Part shown: piece after piece, positions 1 through 7,270 of the stretch
Numbering within the stretch: the first letter of the stretch is position 1
Layout: each line of letters opens with the position of its first letter
DNA from: Candidatus Methanoperedens sp.
GTDB lineage: Archaea; Halobacteriota; Methanosarcinia; Methanosarcinales; Methanoperedenaceae
Length of the DNA stretch: 64,000 bases
Reading direction: 5' to 3'
NCBI GenBank assembly: GCA_012026835.1
Contig: VEPN01000015.1
Location: 1 to 64,000, forward strand
Translations under genes and position numbers: made by a program
Notes under the pieces: model-generated
Seen by the model: the letters and a program-made list of their open reading frames with translations, nothing else
What the model was told of the DNA's origin: nothing
Database searches by the model: none

Positions 1-635
1 AATGATTCACCTCTTGGTGTTATTGTCATTTTAATACCCCCATTAAATAATCTGTTTAATGATTCTTAAAGATTACGGAGGCTTTAGAATCACGCTATAT
101 TCCATTTGTAAGGAATCTTATTGAGTACACAAAAGGAAGGGAAGATACAGATTATGTAAAGTTAACATCAATGTTGCATATGATGACTGATTCGGATTCT
201 ATAATGGTATCTAATTTAAAAAGTATTTTTAATACTGCATTAAATAAAACTTTACCTTTAGATAACGGAGATGACAAAGTTATAGATTTAGTTTTTGGAA
301 TAGCGAACGATTGTTTAAATCAAGATGAAATAGCAAGTTTAGAAAATAAAATTGTTTTGTCAATTGGTATAAGATTAAAAGCTGAGAAATATATGATTAA
401 TAAAATAAATGATCCATTGAAGACAATGACCATAACTGGTAATAAAACCAGTAAATTATTTGAACTGTTTAAAGAAGAATTTGATGGAGAAGAAGACAAA
501 ATTAAGATTTTAGAACAGGTAAATTTAATGACTCCAGAAAATATACATTTAAATTCTTTTATGTATGAGCCTATTTTAGATATGTCAGATTTTCATTTGA
601 AGGATTTATATTCGAATGTCAGGGATCTTGCATGA
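1..635 (+). pseudogene. Frameshifted 3' part of an unrecognised gene
   Basis: Two overlapping open frames read as one protein. The first is open from the window edge and ends at a TAA at 67-69 with residues LFNDS. The second opens right after a TGA at 60-62 and reads LKITEALESRYIPFVRN onward to the stop at 633-635. A one-base indel near 64-67 would join them. The first ATG in the second frame is at 171, which leaves a 154-residue C-terminal piece, but coding-like sequence clearly begins about 100 bases earlier. The product is mostly helical and acidic, with no motif I can name. Base composition is AT-rich compared with the core operon downstream. I read it as a degraded accessory gene cut by the window edge; a sequencing error is the alternative. 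Confidence 0.5.
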
Positions 636-906
636 ATAAAAAAGATATCTCCCAATCTTAACGGTCAATTACTGTAATTATGAGCCAAGGCGGGGAAGAA
701 CGCCCTCCACTCGGCGCACCGCCCAGGGGGTGCGGGCAAAGCCCACATCCCTCCCTTCGGTTGGGACGGCGCGCCCGGTGCCGGTGAGGTTGGGCGACAC
801 TGCGAGCTGCGCAGAGTCGCGGTTTCTAACGGACGTTTCTGACAATATTTGCCTGCAGCTTTCCACTTCGCTTCAGCCCCTTTGAAATAATTATTACCGG
901 CTTAAT
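636..906 (-). other. GC-rich block, possibly the 3' relic of a TnpB-type element
   Basis: This stretch is much more GC-rich than its AT-rich surroundings, with the contrast sharpest between 680 and 860. It contains short GC hairpins, for example GTGCGGGCAAAGCCCAC at 731-747. On the minus strand a GTG-started frame of 62 codons (678-866) is open, but its residues look like read-through of structured DNA and not a normal protein. Sharp GC-rich, hairpin-rich blocks of this size occur at the 3' ends of IS605/TnpB elements, where the guide RNA lies. I cannot show a transposase here, so the assignment is a guess. Confidence 0.25.
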
Positions 907-959
907 CTTAATGTCCGGCTACCTGCTGAGGAAAATGGCTGAACATAGATACTGCAAAG
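907..959 (-). repeat. Dispersed repeat tail, solo copy
   Basis: The reverse complement reads CTTTGCAGTATCTATGTTCA followed by the shared end AGGTAGCCGGACATTAAG. The same order (CTTTGCGGTG, TCTATGTTTAGCC, AGGTAGCTGGACAATAAG) occurs on the plus strand at 16320-16371, and a weaker version at 18830-18878. A shorter piece (AGGTAGCTGGAAATTAAG) lies at 28181-28198. This copy stands next to, and opposite in direction to, the repeat at 973-1095. Confidence 0.7.
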
Positions 960-972
960 TCGGCTGTGAACT

Positions 973-1095
973 GGAAGTTCATAGGTAACAATGAAAAAAC
1001 ACAACGTGAAAGGAACACGGATTTCACAGATTACACGGATTCACGCGGATTAAAATTATCCGTGCAAATCCGTGTTCATCTGCGGTTAATATATT
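973..1095 (+). repeat. Dispersed ACACGGAT-type repeat, copy 1
   Basis: The unit begins GGAAGTTCATAGGTAACAAT, runs through an A-rich ACACAAC segment into GGAACACGGAT, and continues with degenerate copies of CACGGATT and its complement AATCCGTG that can form a long imperfect hairpin. The same left boundary and the same ACACGGAT interior recur at 18621-18878. No protein is encoded. Confidence 0.75.
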
Positions 1096-1161
1096 ACGGA
1101 AATTTAAGAATCATGCTATAGAAGTTTTGAAACTACTGTCAATACATCGTATACACATGTA

Positions 1162-1425
1162 TTATTCCTGTGATTTGCTCAGCATTTCTTCCAGCATATC
1201 ATCAGTATTTAGAAGGTATCTTGCTCTTTCTATATTTATTTCATCAACCGTCTTCCATGAAGACCAGTTATTCTCGATGTCTGCAATTGTATTTTCATAT
1301 AACACATCAAGGTTGATATTGGGACAGATAGCATTTCCTATATCAACATTGGCATCAGCAAACGGCCCTTCGTGATCAGTTTGCTGGACGACACCCTCCG
1401 GTATATTTATATCCTTTAATTCCAT
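1162..1425 (-). CDS. Small hypothetical protein (87 aa)
   Basis: The start is chosen at the ATG at 1425 and not the GTG at 1434, because the sequence AAGAGGTGAAACAAATG places a GAGGTG ribosome-binding site six bases before this ATG, and the upstream GTG lies inside that site. The protein is acidic, with residues such as GPFADANVDIGNAICPN in the middle and a helical C-terminus rich in Glu and Leu. It has no signal peptide or membrane segment and I do not recognise a family. It stands alone between repeat-rich DNA and the QueG-like gene. The good ribosome-binding site argues that it is real. Confidence 0.5.
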   Translation of the reverse strand: MELKDINIPEGVVQQTDHEGPFADANVDIGNAICPNINLDVLYENTIADIENNWSSWKTVDEINIERARYLLNTDDMLEEMLSKSQE

Positions 1426-1434
1426 TTGTTTCAC

Positions 1435-1745
1435 CTCTTAACCTCCCCTGAGTCAAATCAAGGGTCTTATTCCTGAACGCAGTAGTCCCAATTGCTGCTA
1501 GGCTCTCACTACAACCCCACAACCATAACACATTGGGCTTTGTACTGATGGTCACCATTATATATATAGTGTTACATTCATATATAATTCTTTCTACATA
1601 TTAATCATATATTGTATGCCTTCTGTGTGGTGTATCGCAGTATACAGTCATCCGCACGTTCTTTTTTTCACGATGATCTGTAGAAGTGATCAGCAACATT
1701 TAAGTGCATACAAACATTTACTATTTAAAATAGAGCAGGAAGATC
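1435..1745. other. Intergenic region, with a possible TnpB 3' relic
   Basis: No convincing gene. On the minus strand between 1440 and 1560 one reading frame gives MCYGCGVVVRA, which resembles the Gly-rich NAYGxGVRP tail typical of TnpB proteins of IS605-type elements, but the frame is broken at once. The remainder, 1560-1745, is AT-rich and probably carries the promoter of the QueG-like gene; I cannot place a TATA box with confidence. Confidence 0.3.
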
Positions 1746-2477
1746 ATGTTAATTAAAAGTAATAAGGATTTGGATCAGCAGCTGCACAATTTAGCATATA
1801 GTAATGGAGTTGATCATTTTGGTGTTGCTGATCTTTCAAAAGCCCATACGGCAATACTTGAACAGGGAGGTAGTTTCATAGCCTGCTTTCCTTTCTCAAT
1901 CTCTATCGGGATATCCCTGCTTGATCCAATTGTCGATCTTTTGCCGCAGCGAAATGAAAACGCAGTAAGAGCAAGCTACCGTCATAACGCTTATGATATA
2001 GTGAACTTACGGCTGGATATTGCAGCTTCAATTATTAGCAGTCATTTACAACGATCTGGGTTCAGGGCTTTACCAATTCCTTCTTCAAAGCGTGTAGATG
2101 ATGAACGTATTTGTGCATCTTTCTCGCATAAGCTGGGTGCTAACCTGGCTGGACTGGGATGGATTGGAAAAAACTGTTTATTTATCACTCCAGAATGCGG
2201 ACCAAGAGCTCGCTGGACAACTATACTGACTGATGCACCGCTTGAATCTACCGGGGAGATGCGGCAGGAACAATGCGGAGATTGCACGGAGTGTATTGAC
2301 ATCTGCCCGACACATGCGATCACAGGGAGACCATTCAGGGCGAACGAACCACGGGAAGCCAGATTTGATGCGCGAAAATGTGACCGGTATTTTGATTCCA
2401 TGGAAGAAAATAACGAGATAGCAGTCTGCGGGTTGTGTTTGTATGTTTGCCCATATGGAAGAAAACAGAAAATATGA
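1746..2477 (+). CDS. QueG-like iron-sulfur reductase (epoxyqueuosine reductase family)
   Basis: COG1600-type protein related to epoxyqueuosine reductase and the reductive dehalogenase core. The N-terminal part has the cobalamin-binding segment typical of the family (LGWIGKNCLFITPECGPR, about 137-154). The C-terminal part carries ferredoxin-type clusters: C177, C180, C183, C187P and C228, C231, C235P, with C212 in between, enough for two 4Fe-4S clusters. It is 243 residues long, against roughly 310-380 for bacterial QueG, and lacks the C-terminal HEAT-repeat tRNA-binding part. Most archaea make archaeosine and not queuosine, so a different substrate is likely. An ATG preceded by AGGAAGATC gives the start. 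No operon partner. Confidence 0.8.
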   Translation: MLIKSNKDLDQQLHNLAYSNGVDHFGVADLSKAHTAILEQGGSFIACFPFSISIGISLLDPIVDLLPQRNENAVRASYRHNAYDIVNLRLDIAASIISSHLQRSGFRALPIPSSKRVDDERICASFSHKLGANLAGLGWIGKNCLFITPECGPRARWTTILTDAPLESTGEMRQEQCGDCTECIDICPTHAITGRPFRANEPREARFDARKCDRYFDSMEENNEIAVCGLCLYVCPYGRKQKI

Positions 2478-2610
2478 ATGAATTGTTAAAGTTTAAGGGA
2501 GTGTAGCCGAAGTTGCGGTTGAAGCCAAGACAGTTTGGTCGTAGTCCTAACATTGTAACCTGCTACTTACTGTCAGGTGCAATTGCGACATTTCTTATCG
2601 TTTTGGTCTT

Positions 2611-2877
2611 TTATTCCCAATTTCCATCCAATTCATGAGATTCGACACCCCGGAAAAATACCTCCATTATGTGAAGATTTTTGTTATCGATATCCATTAT
2701 AATTCTATGATCGCCAACACGCAACTTATAACCTGGATCTCCAACGAGTTTGGTTACATACTTCTCAGGTCTTATTCTAATCCTTTCTAATGTTGCAATT
2801 ATCCGCTCCTGGACAGTTTTCTCCATCTTTTTAAGCTGCCTGATAGCTTTGTCTGAGAAAATGACTTCATAGGTCAT
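2611..2877 (-). CDS. relE: RelE/ParE-family toxin
   Basis: An 88-residue basic protein with the RelE fold signature: N-terminal YEVIFSDKAIRQLKKM helix, TLERIRIRPE, then LRVGDHRIIMDID and the C-terminal beta strand HIMEVFFRG. Toxins of this family are ribosome-dependent mRNA endonucleases or gyrase poisons; the family cannot be split further by eye. It overlaps the upstream antitoxin gene by four bases (ATGA), so the two are translationally coupled. A typical second gene of a type II toxin-antitoxin operon. Confidence 0.85.
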   Translation of the reverse strand: MTYEVIFSDKAIRQLKKMEKTVQERIIATLERIRIRPEKYVTKLVGDPGYKLRVGDHRIIMDIDNKNLHIMEVFFRGVESHELDGNWE

Positions 2878-3092
2878 AATCCCAGCTCTTTTCTGACCTC
2901 TGCCAATGTGTGGGACTCACCTGCTTTTATCTCAGCACGGGCTTGTGCTATCTCCTTCTTTGTTTCTTCGCTCAGTTCCCGGGAATCTTCCACTAGATCC
3001 CAGATTACTTCCTCATAAGTTTCTTTGTCAAAGAATTTCCTTTTAATGAGTTCTTCCTGCAGTTCTTTTGTTATCTGGATCGAAGTTACCAT
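2874..3092 (-). CDS. Antitoxin paired with the RelE-type toxin
   Basis: A 72-residue protein with an N-terminal beta strand and helix (VTSIQITKELQEELIKRKFF), as in archaeal DUF7557/VapB-like DNA-binding antitoxins, and an acidic, helical C-terminus (AEIKAGESHTLAEVRKELGL) that would wrap the toxin. It is the first gene of the pair, as is usual. The inverted repeat at 3111-3128, 18 bases upstream of its start, is a likely autoregulatory site. Confidence 0.75.
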   Translation of the reverse strand: MVTSIQITKELQEELIKRKFFDKETYEEVIWDLVEDSRELSEETKKEIAQARAEIKAGESHTLAEVRKELGL

Positions 3093-3110
3093 ATTGTATT
3101 ACCATAGTGA

Positions 3111-3128
3111 ACTATAGTTTGTTATAGT
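3111..3128 (-). promoter_or_regulatory. Inverted repeat upstream of the toxin-antitoxin operon
   Basis: ACTATA-N6-TATAGT is a perfect 6+6 inverted repeat ending 18 bases before the antitoxin start. AT-rich sequence around it includes TATAGT and AAATATA elements that could be the TATA box. Antitoxins of this class commonly bind such repeats and repress their own operon, so it is an inferred operator. Confidence 0.45.
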
Positions 3129-3177
3129 AAATATATTTTTCCATCGTTTATGCACAGATCAAAATTTCGGGCAATGG

Positions 3178-3207
3178 TATAGTGTAAAAGAATATAGTGT
3201 AAAAGAA
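3178..3207. repeat. Tandem 15-bp direct repeat
   Basis: TATAGTGTAAAAGAA occurs twice in direct succession in the gap between the toxin-antitoxin operon and the methyltransferase gene. The core TATAGT is shared with the inverted repeat at 3111-3128. Confidence 0.8.
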
Positions 3208-3262
3208 GCTCCACCTAATCATTTCTCATTTCTTGCTACCAGCAGCAAAAGCAGAAATGTTA

Positions 3263-4042
3263 TTAAAACAGCAATAATAAAAGCAAGCCAATTTGCTTCG
3301 AGGTTTGAATAAGGTACAATGAACCGTAAAAATCTTTGTTAAGCTTTCGCTCATCAATTGAATTAAAGCGGTCGGAGAAGTTAGCACTGGCATGTCGTTT
3401 TTTATCTGCAAAAATTATATAATATTTATCTGAATTTTCCAATTTTCTTTTTATGATGTTCTTATGGTCTTCTTTAAAATTTGGAAGTATTTCTATAAAC
3501 GAATCTATTTCTTGTTTTGTAGGTTTAAAAGAATGATATTCGGTTGATATTTCATAATTCAGAGTTTCCAAGGTTTTGACAATTTCATCTTTTGTATTCT
3601 GTTCTCTTTCTCTATTTGCGATAATGAGATTTCCTTTGGAATTCAACAAATCATTAAGCCTTGAAATTGTCAAAGGAATATTTTTAATGTGGTTGAATAC
3701 GTCTTTAGAAATTATAACATCATAGTTGGGCAAATTGATTGAAAAAACATCCCCAACATAAAAATTGCAGTTCAGGCAGTTGGTTTTTGCTTTTTCAATC
3801 ATTTGACCTGAAATGTCAATACCTTCAATTTTTACATTGGAAAAGTTATCTGAAATAAACTCACAAAGCAAACCAGTCCCGCAACCAAAATCAAAAATTG
3901 AATATGAACTATTCTTATCTAAACGAAAAGTTATTTTCCTAAAAATTTCTTGAGTATATTCAGGTCTGGTTTTATCCCAACTTTCAGATAAATTATCATA
4001 AAATTTTTCAATTTCAAACCTATTTTCGACCATATTGTCCAT
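3263..4042 (-). CDS. Class I SAM-dependent methyltransferase
   Basis: A 259-residue protein. Motif I is IFDFGCGTGLLCEF (about residues 49-62), followed by a second acidic strand IEGIDIS and motif IV VIISKDVFNHI. Methyl acceptor unknown. The catalytic domain ends at about YYIIFADKK; the last 45 or so residues (HASANFSDRFNSIDERKL and a Leu-rich tail) do not look like part of the family and may be chance read-through into foreign DNA. First of an AT-rich block of minus-strand genes that looks horizontally acquired. Its ATG follows AAGGAATG. Confidence 0.8.
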   Translation of the reverse strand: MDNMVENRFEIEKFYDNLSESWDKTRPEYTQEIFRKITFRLDKNSSYSIFDFGCGTGLLCEFISDNFSNVKIEGIDISGQMIEKAKTNCLNCNFYVGDVFSINLPNYDVIISKDVFNHIKNIPLTISRLNDLLNSKGNLIIANREREQNTKDEIVKTLETLNYEISTEYHSFKPTKQEIDSFIEILPNFKEDHKNIIKRKLENSDKYYIIFADKKRHASANFSDRFNSIDERKLNKDFYGSLYLIQTSKQIGLLLLLLF

Positions 4043-4164
4043 AAGAATATCATTCCTTTTATAATTTTTGCATTTGTAGTATCCTGTGTATCGTAAATAT
4101 CATTGTTATGCAAGCGCAAGGCGCTGAGGGTTTTCCTTGAAAAATCCAAAGAGTCGCCAGCGCA

Positions 4165-5010
4165 TTATTCAGCGATTGATAAGAATTCCGCTAAAAGCCC
4201 CCCAACCATTTCGGGCTGGTCTTCCTGCAGAAAATGGCTGCAATTCGGAATTGTCCTCACGAGTGCATGCGGGAGTTCATTTTTTATCCGGATCATTTCA
4301 GGCACAAGCCAGATGTCCTTTTCGCCATAGAGTATAAAAATAGGAACCTTTAGGGCTGGAAGTTTTTGTATCACTTCGTTCAGTTCATCAAGTTTTGTAT
4401 CGTTAAACGCTTTAAGAAGTGCTTTTTGAGCATCCGTATGTTCAAATGGTGCCTGGTATGTTTCTATAAGTTCCTTTGTTAATACGTTTTTATTTGATAC
4501 ACCTAATTTTATTGTCGTGGCTACTCCCCATGGTGTGGCAAACCATTTGCCAACACCCGGTATCTTTGTTGCAAGAAATAATAAATTCATTAAAAACGGA
4601 AGCTTGGGATGAAGAAAGGTATTCATGATTGCCAGGCGTTCTACTTTTTCCGGGTTTCTTACGGCCCAGAGCAGACCAATAGGTCCTCCAAAATCGTGAA
4701 CTACCAATGCAGTTTTTTGAAGCCCGAGCCGATCCATGAATTCGCCAAGAATCTTCGATTGATTATCGAGGGAATATATAATATCCAGTGGCTTATCAGA
4801 CCTGCCATAACCTGTAAGGTCTGGCGCAATCACCCGGTGCGTCTTTGCAAGAGAAGGTATGATATTGCGCCAGAGATGCGAAGAGGTGGGCCAGCCATGC
4901 AGAAGCACTACCGGGTTTCCTTTCCCGGATTCAAGATAATAAATATTTAATCCATTTACCCTGACGGTTTTACCAGTGATTTCAATCTTATCTGTAGTAT
5001 TTTCAGTCAT
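4165..5010 (-). CDS. Alpha/beta hydrolase, haloalkane dehalogenase / epoxide hydrolase type
   Basis: The start is set at the ATG at 5010, which overlaps the stop of the upstream DUF6010 gene as TGATG, giving 281 residues; a longer frame reaches 5133 but overlaps that gene. The oxyanion segment is HGWPTSSHLWRNIIP and the nucleophile elbow is VVHDFGGPIGL, so the nucleophile is Asp, as in haloalkane dehalogenases and epoxide hydrolases, and not Ser. The acid and His come from GEKDIWL and PNCSHFLQED. The halide-binding Asn and Trp of true dehalogenases (HGN, HDW) are Trp and Phe here, so epoxide hydrolase-like chemistry is more likely. Confidence 0.8.
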   Translation of the reverse strand: MTENTTDKIEITGKTVRVNGLNIYYLESGKGNPVVLLHGWPTSSHLWRNIIPSLAKTHRVIAPDLTGYGRSDKPLDIIYSLDNQSKILGEFMDRLGLQKTALVVHDFGGPIGLLWAVRNPEKVERLAIMNTFLHPKLPFLMNLLFLATKIPGVGKWFATPWGVATTIKLGVSNKNVLTKELIETYQAPFEHTDAQKALLKAFNDTKLDELNEVIQKLPALKVPIFILYGEKDIWLVPEMIRIKNELPHALVRTIPNCSHFLQEDQPEMVGGLLAEFLSIAE

Positions 5011-5420
5011 CACATCAACCATGCGAGAATAAAAAGGCCGATAACCCAGTCGTATAATACGCAGCCATATATATACCATTCCGGCACTTTTGTCTGGACA
5101 AGATTTATTTTTTTGTGGTGGATAGCATCCCATAAGCCGTGCCAGAAATAACCTGCGACGAGAAGATATGGTGTGATTGAAAGGCTGAGAAGCACAAGAA
5201 TTATGTACATTGCGATATTGGCCATCTCAATAACGATATCCTGTTTCCTTCCGGCATTAGAAAAAGTAAAACCTATATAAACTGCGGCAATACCCATAAG
5301 CAGAACCATCAGGAATTGCAACCCAACCACTTTTGGAAGCAGTAATGTTATGGCGATTGTTATTGAGGCCAAAATAATCCCAACCACTAATCCAAGATAT
5401 TTTTCCTTCATGAAGATCAT
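5010..5420 (-). CDS. DUF6010-like membrane protein
   Basis: A 136-residue integral membrane protein with about four hydrophobic helices (LGLVVGIILASITIAITLLL; FLMVLLMGIAAVYIGFTF; a third near YIILVLLSLS; a C-terminal one ending in FILAWLM). The motif GYFWHGLWDAIHHK is characteristic of the DUF6010 group as I remember it. Function unknown. Translationally coupled to the hydrolase downstream by a TGATG overlap, so both belong to one transcript. Confidence 0.65.
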   Translation of the reverse strand: MIFMKEKYLGLVVGIILASITIAITLLLPKVVGLQFLMVLLMGIAAVYIGFTFSNAGRKQDIVIEMANIAMYIILVLLSLSITPYLLVAGYFWHGLWDAIHHKKINLVQTKVPEWYIYGCVLYDWVIGLFILAWLM

Positions 5421-5470
5421 TTTTAATATTAGAGCAATGAGTTAAAAACGTTTTGGCTGACGGAAGCGAT

Positions 5471-6097
5471 TTAATCTTTCGATAAAAGATATTCCTGCCA
5501 TTGTGCCTTCATTGCTTTCGTCATTACCGGATAGACAATATGGTGGCGAAAAGGTTCGATCAGTTTTAAATACACTTTTCCATAAATTCCTCTTGGAATT
5601 ACATAAATAGCCAGCGTTGCCGTGTAATAATTATCATTTTTTTTAATCCAGCCGACATGTATGAGACCGTGTACCGTGTCATTAGAAAGTTCATGCAAAC
5701 TTTCATCCTCAAATAAATAAACAGGGCGAAATTCCAGAACAGTATTTTTGTCTTTAATGGCCATTCCCACTTTACTTTTTTCAAGATCCTGGCTGCTTAG
5801 CCGGCTCTTAACACTCGTCTCCCGGCAGCCGGGAATTGGCAAGATATTAATGTTCCTGTCAAGGGGAAAAATTTTGTCCATCCAAAATCGCAGGGTAAAA
5901 AGAATACTGACTAATGTTGTTTTTGTTTGCATTTTCTTAAATGTTTCAAATGCTATTCTATAAAAAGCCTGGAAATTTTCGGTCTTGGAATTATTCGCAG
6001 CGATCGGTATTTCCCAGACATCCCATAAGATAAAATCTTTCCCAATTTCATTTACTTTCCATGGACGCGCGGAATGGGTTTCTTTGTCAATCATCAT
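5471..6097 (-). CDS. DUF2867 family protein
   Basis: A 208-residue soluble protein. The C-terminal segment YVIPRGIYGKVYLKLIEPFR followed by HHIVYP is the hallmark of DUF2867, a domain often attached to or encoded near SDR-type reductases. An internal TATLAIYV strand precedes it. Function unknown; possibly lipid-like ligand binding, by analogy with related folds. No reductase is adjacent here. It shares the strand and low GC of its neighbours and is likely part of the same acquired block. Confidence 0.75.
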   Translation of the reverse strand: MMIDKETHSARPWKVNEIGKDFILWDVWEIPIAANNSKTENFQAFYRIAFETFKKMQTKTTLVSILFTLRFWMDKIFPLDRNINILPIPGCRETSVKSRLSSQDLEKSKVGMAIKDKNTVLEFRPVYLFEDESLHELSNDTVHGLIHVGWIKKNDNYYTATLAIYVIPRGIYGKVYLKLIEPFRHHIVYPVMTKAMKAQWQEYLLSKD

Positions 6098-6198
6098 ACT
6101 GGTTCTAATGAAATATGGATTTTTCTTTTATTTATATTGCGTTATATCTATCCAGGCTTTTTATTCTGCTGCGACCTTTCAACAACTTTTTTATTCGT

Positions 6199-6915
6199 TT
6201 ATTGCGTTTTTTTTCTCTTCTTGCAGTGATAAACAGCAAAGAAATCATCCTTACGACGAATATCAAATTTAAATCCTGATTTATGGAGCATTTCCTCTAT
6301 AACCCAGTCGAACGTTGAAAATTCATCCTTAATATGCATTTCTGCTTCCTTTGCAAAATTTATTCCCGCTTTTTCTTTCATAGTATCAATCCAGTTGTCG
6401 ATTTTATTGTTATATTCTTCAATCGGAAAAGAAAAAATAACATCACCTAAATAAAAGGTACCGCCATTCTTAAGCAATTGATATATTCTTTTTAGAGCAA
6501 TCATTTTCCAGAAGTCCGGCAAATGATGCAATGCAAGATTTGAAACAATCGTATCTAATGGATACCCATTATGCTCATAGCTTAAAAAACCAGCCTGAAA
6601 AAATGCGATATTGCTGATTCCTATTGCCTGTGCTTTTTGTTTTGCATAAGCTATCATTGCTGGTGAAACATCGATAGCATAGACATTGTTACAATGCTTT
6701 GCTGCTTCAATTGCAAAACTACCTGTTCCTGTACCGATCTCAAGTAATGAATGTTCTTTCTCCAGGCATATGGCATTAACTATATCGGTTGCTTCTTTTT
6801 CAAAATCTCTTATTTTTGCCATTTGTTCATCATATGCTTGGACATTTGAAATATCCTGATAATCTGTACCAACTTGAACTGTTTCATTATATTGCCATCT
6901 TGCATTTGGTTTCAT
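6199..6915 (-). CDS. Class I SAM-dependent methyltransferase
   Basis: A 238-residue protein with motif I LLEIGTGTGSFAIEAA (about residues 57-72), acidic strand VYAIDVS, and LDTIVSNLALHHLPDFWK as the post-II/motif IV region, typical of UbiE/small-molecule methyltransferases. The C-terminal half has GGTFYLGDVIFSF and an alpha/beta end rich in Lys. Substrate not predictable. Directly upstream lies a decayed gene of the same broad superfamily (6937-7270) but from a different subgroup, so this is not a simple tandem duplication. Confidence 0.85.
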   Translation of the reverse strand: MKPNARWQYNETVQVGTDYQDISNVQAYDEQMAKIRDFEKEATDIVNAICLEKEHSLLEIGTGTGSFAIEAAKHCNNVYAIDVSPAMIAYAKQKAQAIGISNIAFFQAGFLSYEHNGYPLDTIVSNLALHHLPDFWKMIALKRIYQLLKNGGTFYLGDVIFSFPIEEYNNKIDNWIDTMKEKAGINFAKEAEMHIKDEFSTFDWVIEEMLHKSGFKFDIRRKDDFFAVYHCKKRKKTQ

Positions 6916-6936
6916 ATTTTCATCTTTAAAATCGGA

Positions 6937-7270
6937 TCAAATTTCAACTATTTGAGTAGCGTTCTTCTTACCTGCCATCTGGAGCAAAACCCTTCCGTCC
7001 GAATTCATATTTCCTGCATCCATCAATTGAAAAGCAAGATTGGAATGCGTCTCTGTGGAAAAGTTTTTCTGTGTGAAACATATCATCTCTTCAGAGTTAT
7101 CAATACCCAGAACTGATCCACCGGGTAATTTTCTTGCAATATCGGCAGTGACTTTACCATCACTACATCCGATATCTAAAACTCTCTCATCTCCTTTGAG
7201 AGCGAGTTTGAATATAAGTTCCTGCGCCTATTTCTGCTGCTCGGTTGAGCTTTTGTGGTCATCTTTTGTA
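6937..7270 (-). pseudogene. Methyltransferase pseudogene overlapping the carA 3' end
   Basis: In a frame different from carA, the minus strand reads DDHKSSTEQQK-stop-AQELIFKLALKG, then DERVLDIGCSDGKVTADIA and GSVLGIDNSEEMI, the N-terminal half of a trans-aconitate-type class I methyltransferase. The stop is where the family has Trp (QQKW), so TGG has become TAG. After LAFQLMDAGN the sequence jumps to a C-terminus-like NSDGRVLLQMAGK, so about half the gene has been deleted. The frame ends at the TGA at 6937-6939. It is dead, and its start lies inside the present end of carA. Confidence 0.75.

Noticed and set aside
680-900. GC-rich block as a structural RNA such as RNase P or SRP RNA
   Set aside because: None of the conserved core sequences of these RNAs could be found; only short hairpins are seen.
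3290-3400. Integron attC-like site at the end of the methyltransferase gene
   Set aside because: GTTAAGC resembles a core site, but the paired RYYYAAC/GTTRRRY sites are not in the required order or spacing, and no integrase or other cassettes are present.
4165-5010. Hydrolase called as a haloalkane dehalogenase
   Set aside because: The Asp nucleophile fits, but the halide-stabilising Asn and Trp positions are Trp and Phe, so the narrower name is not supported.
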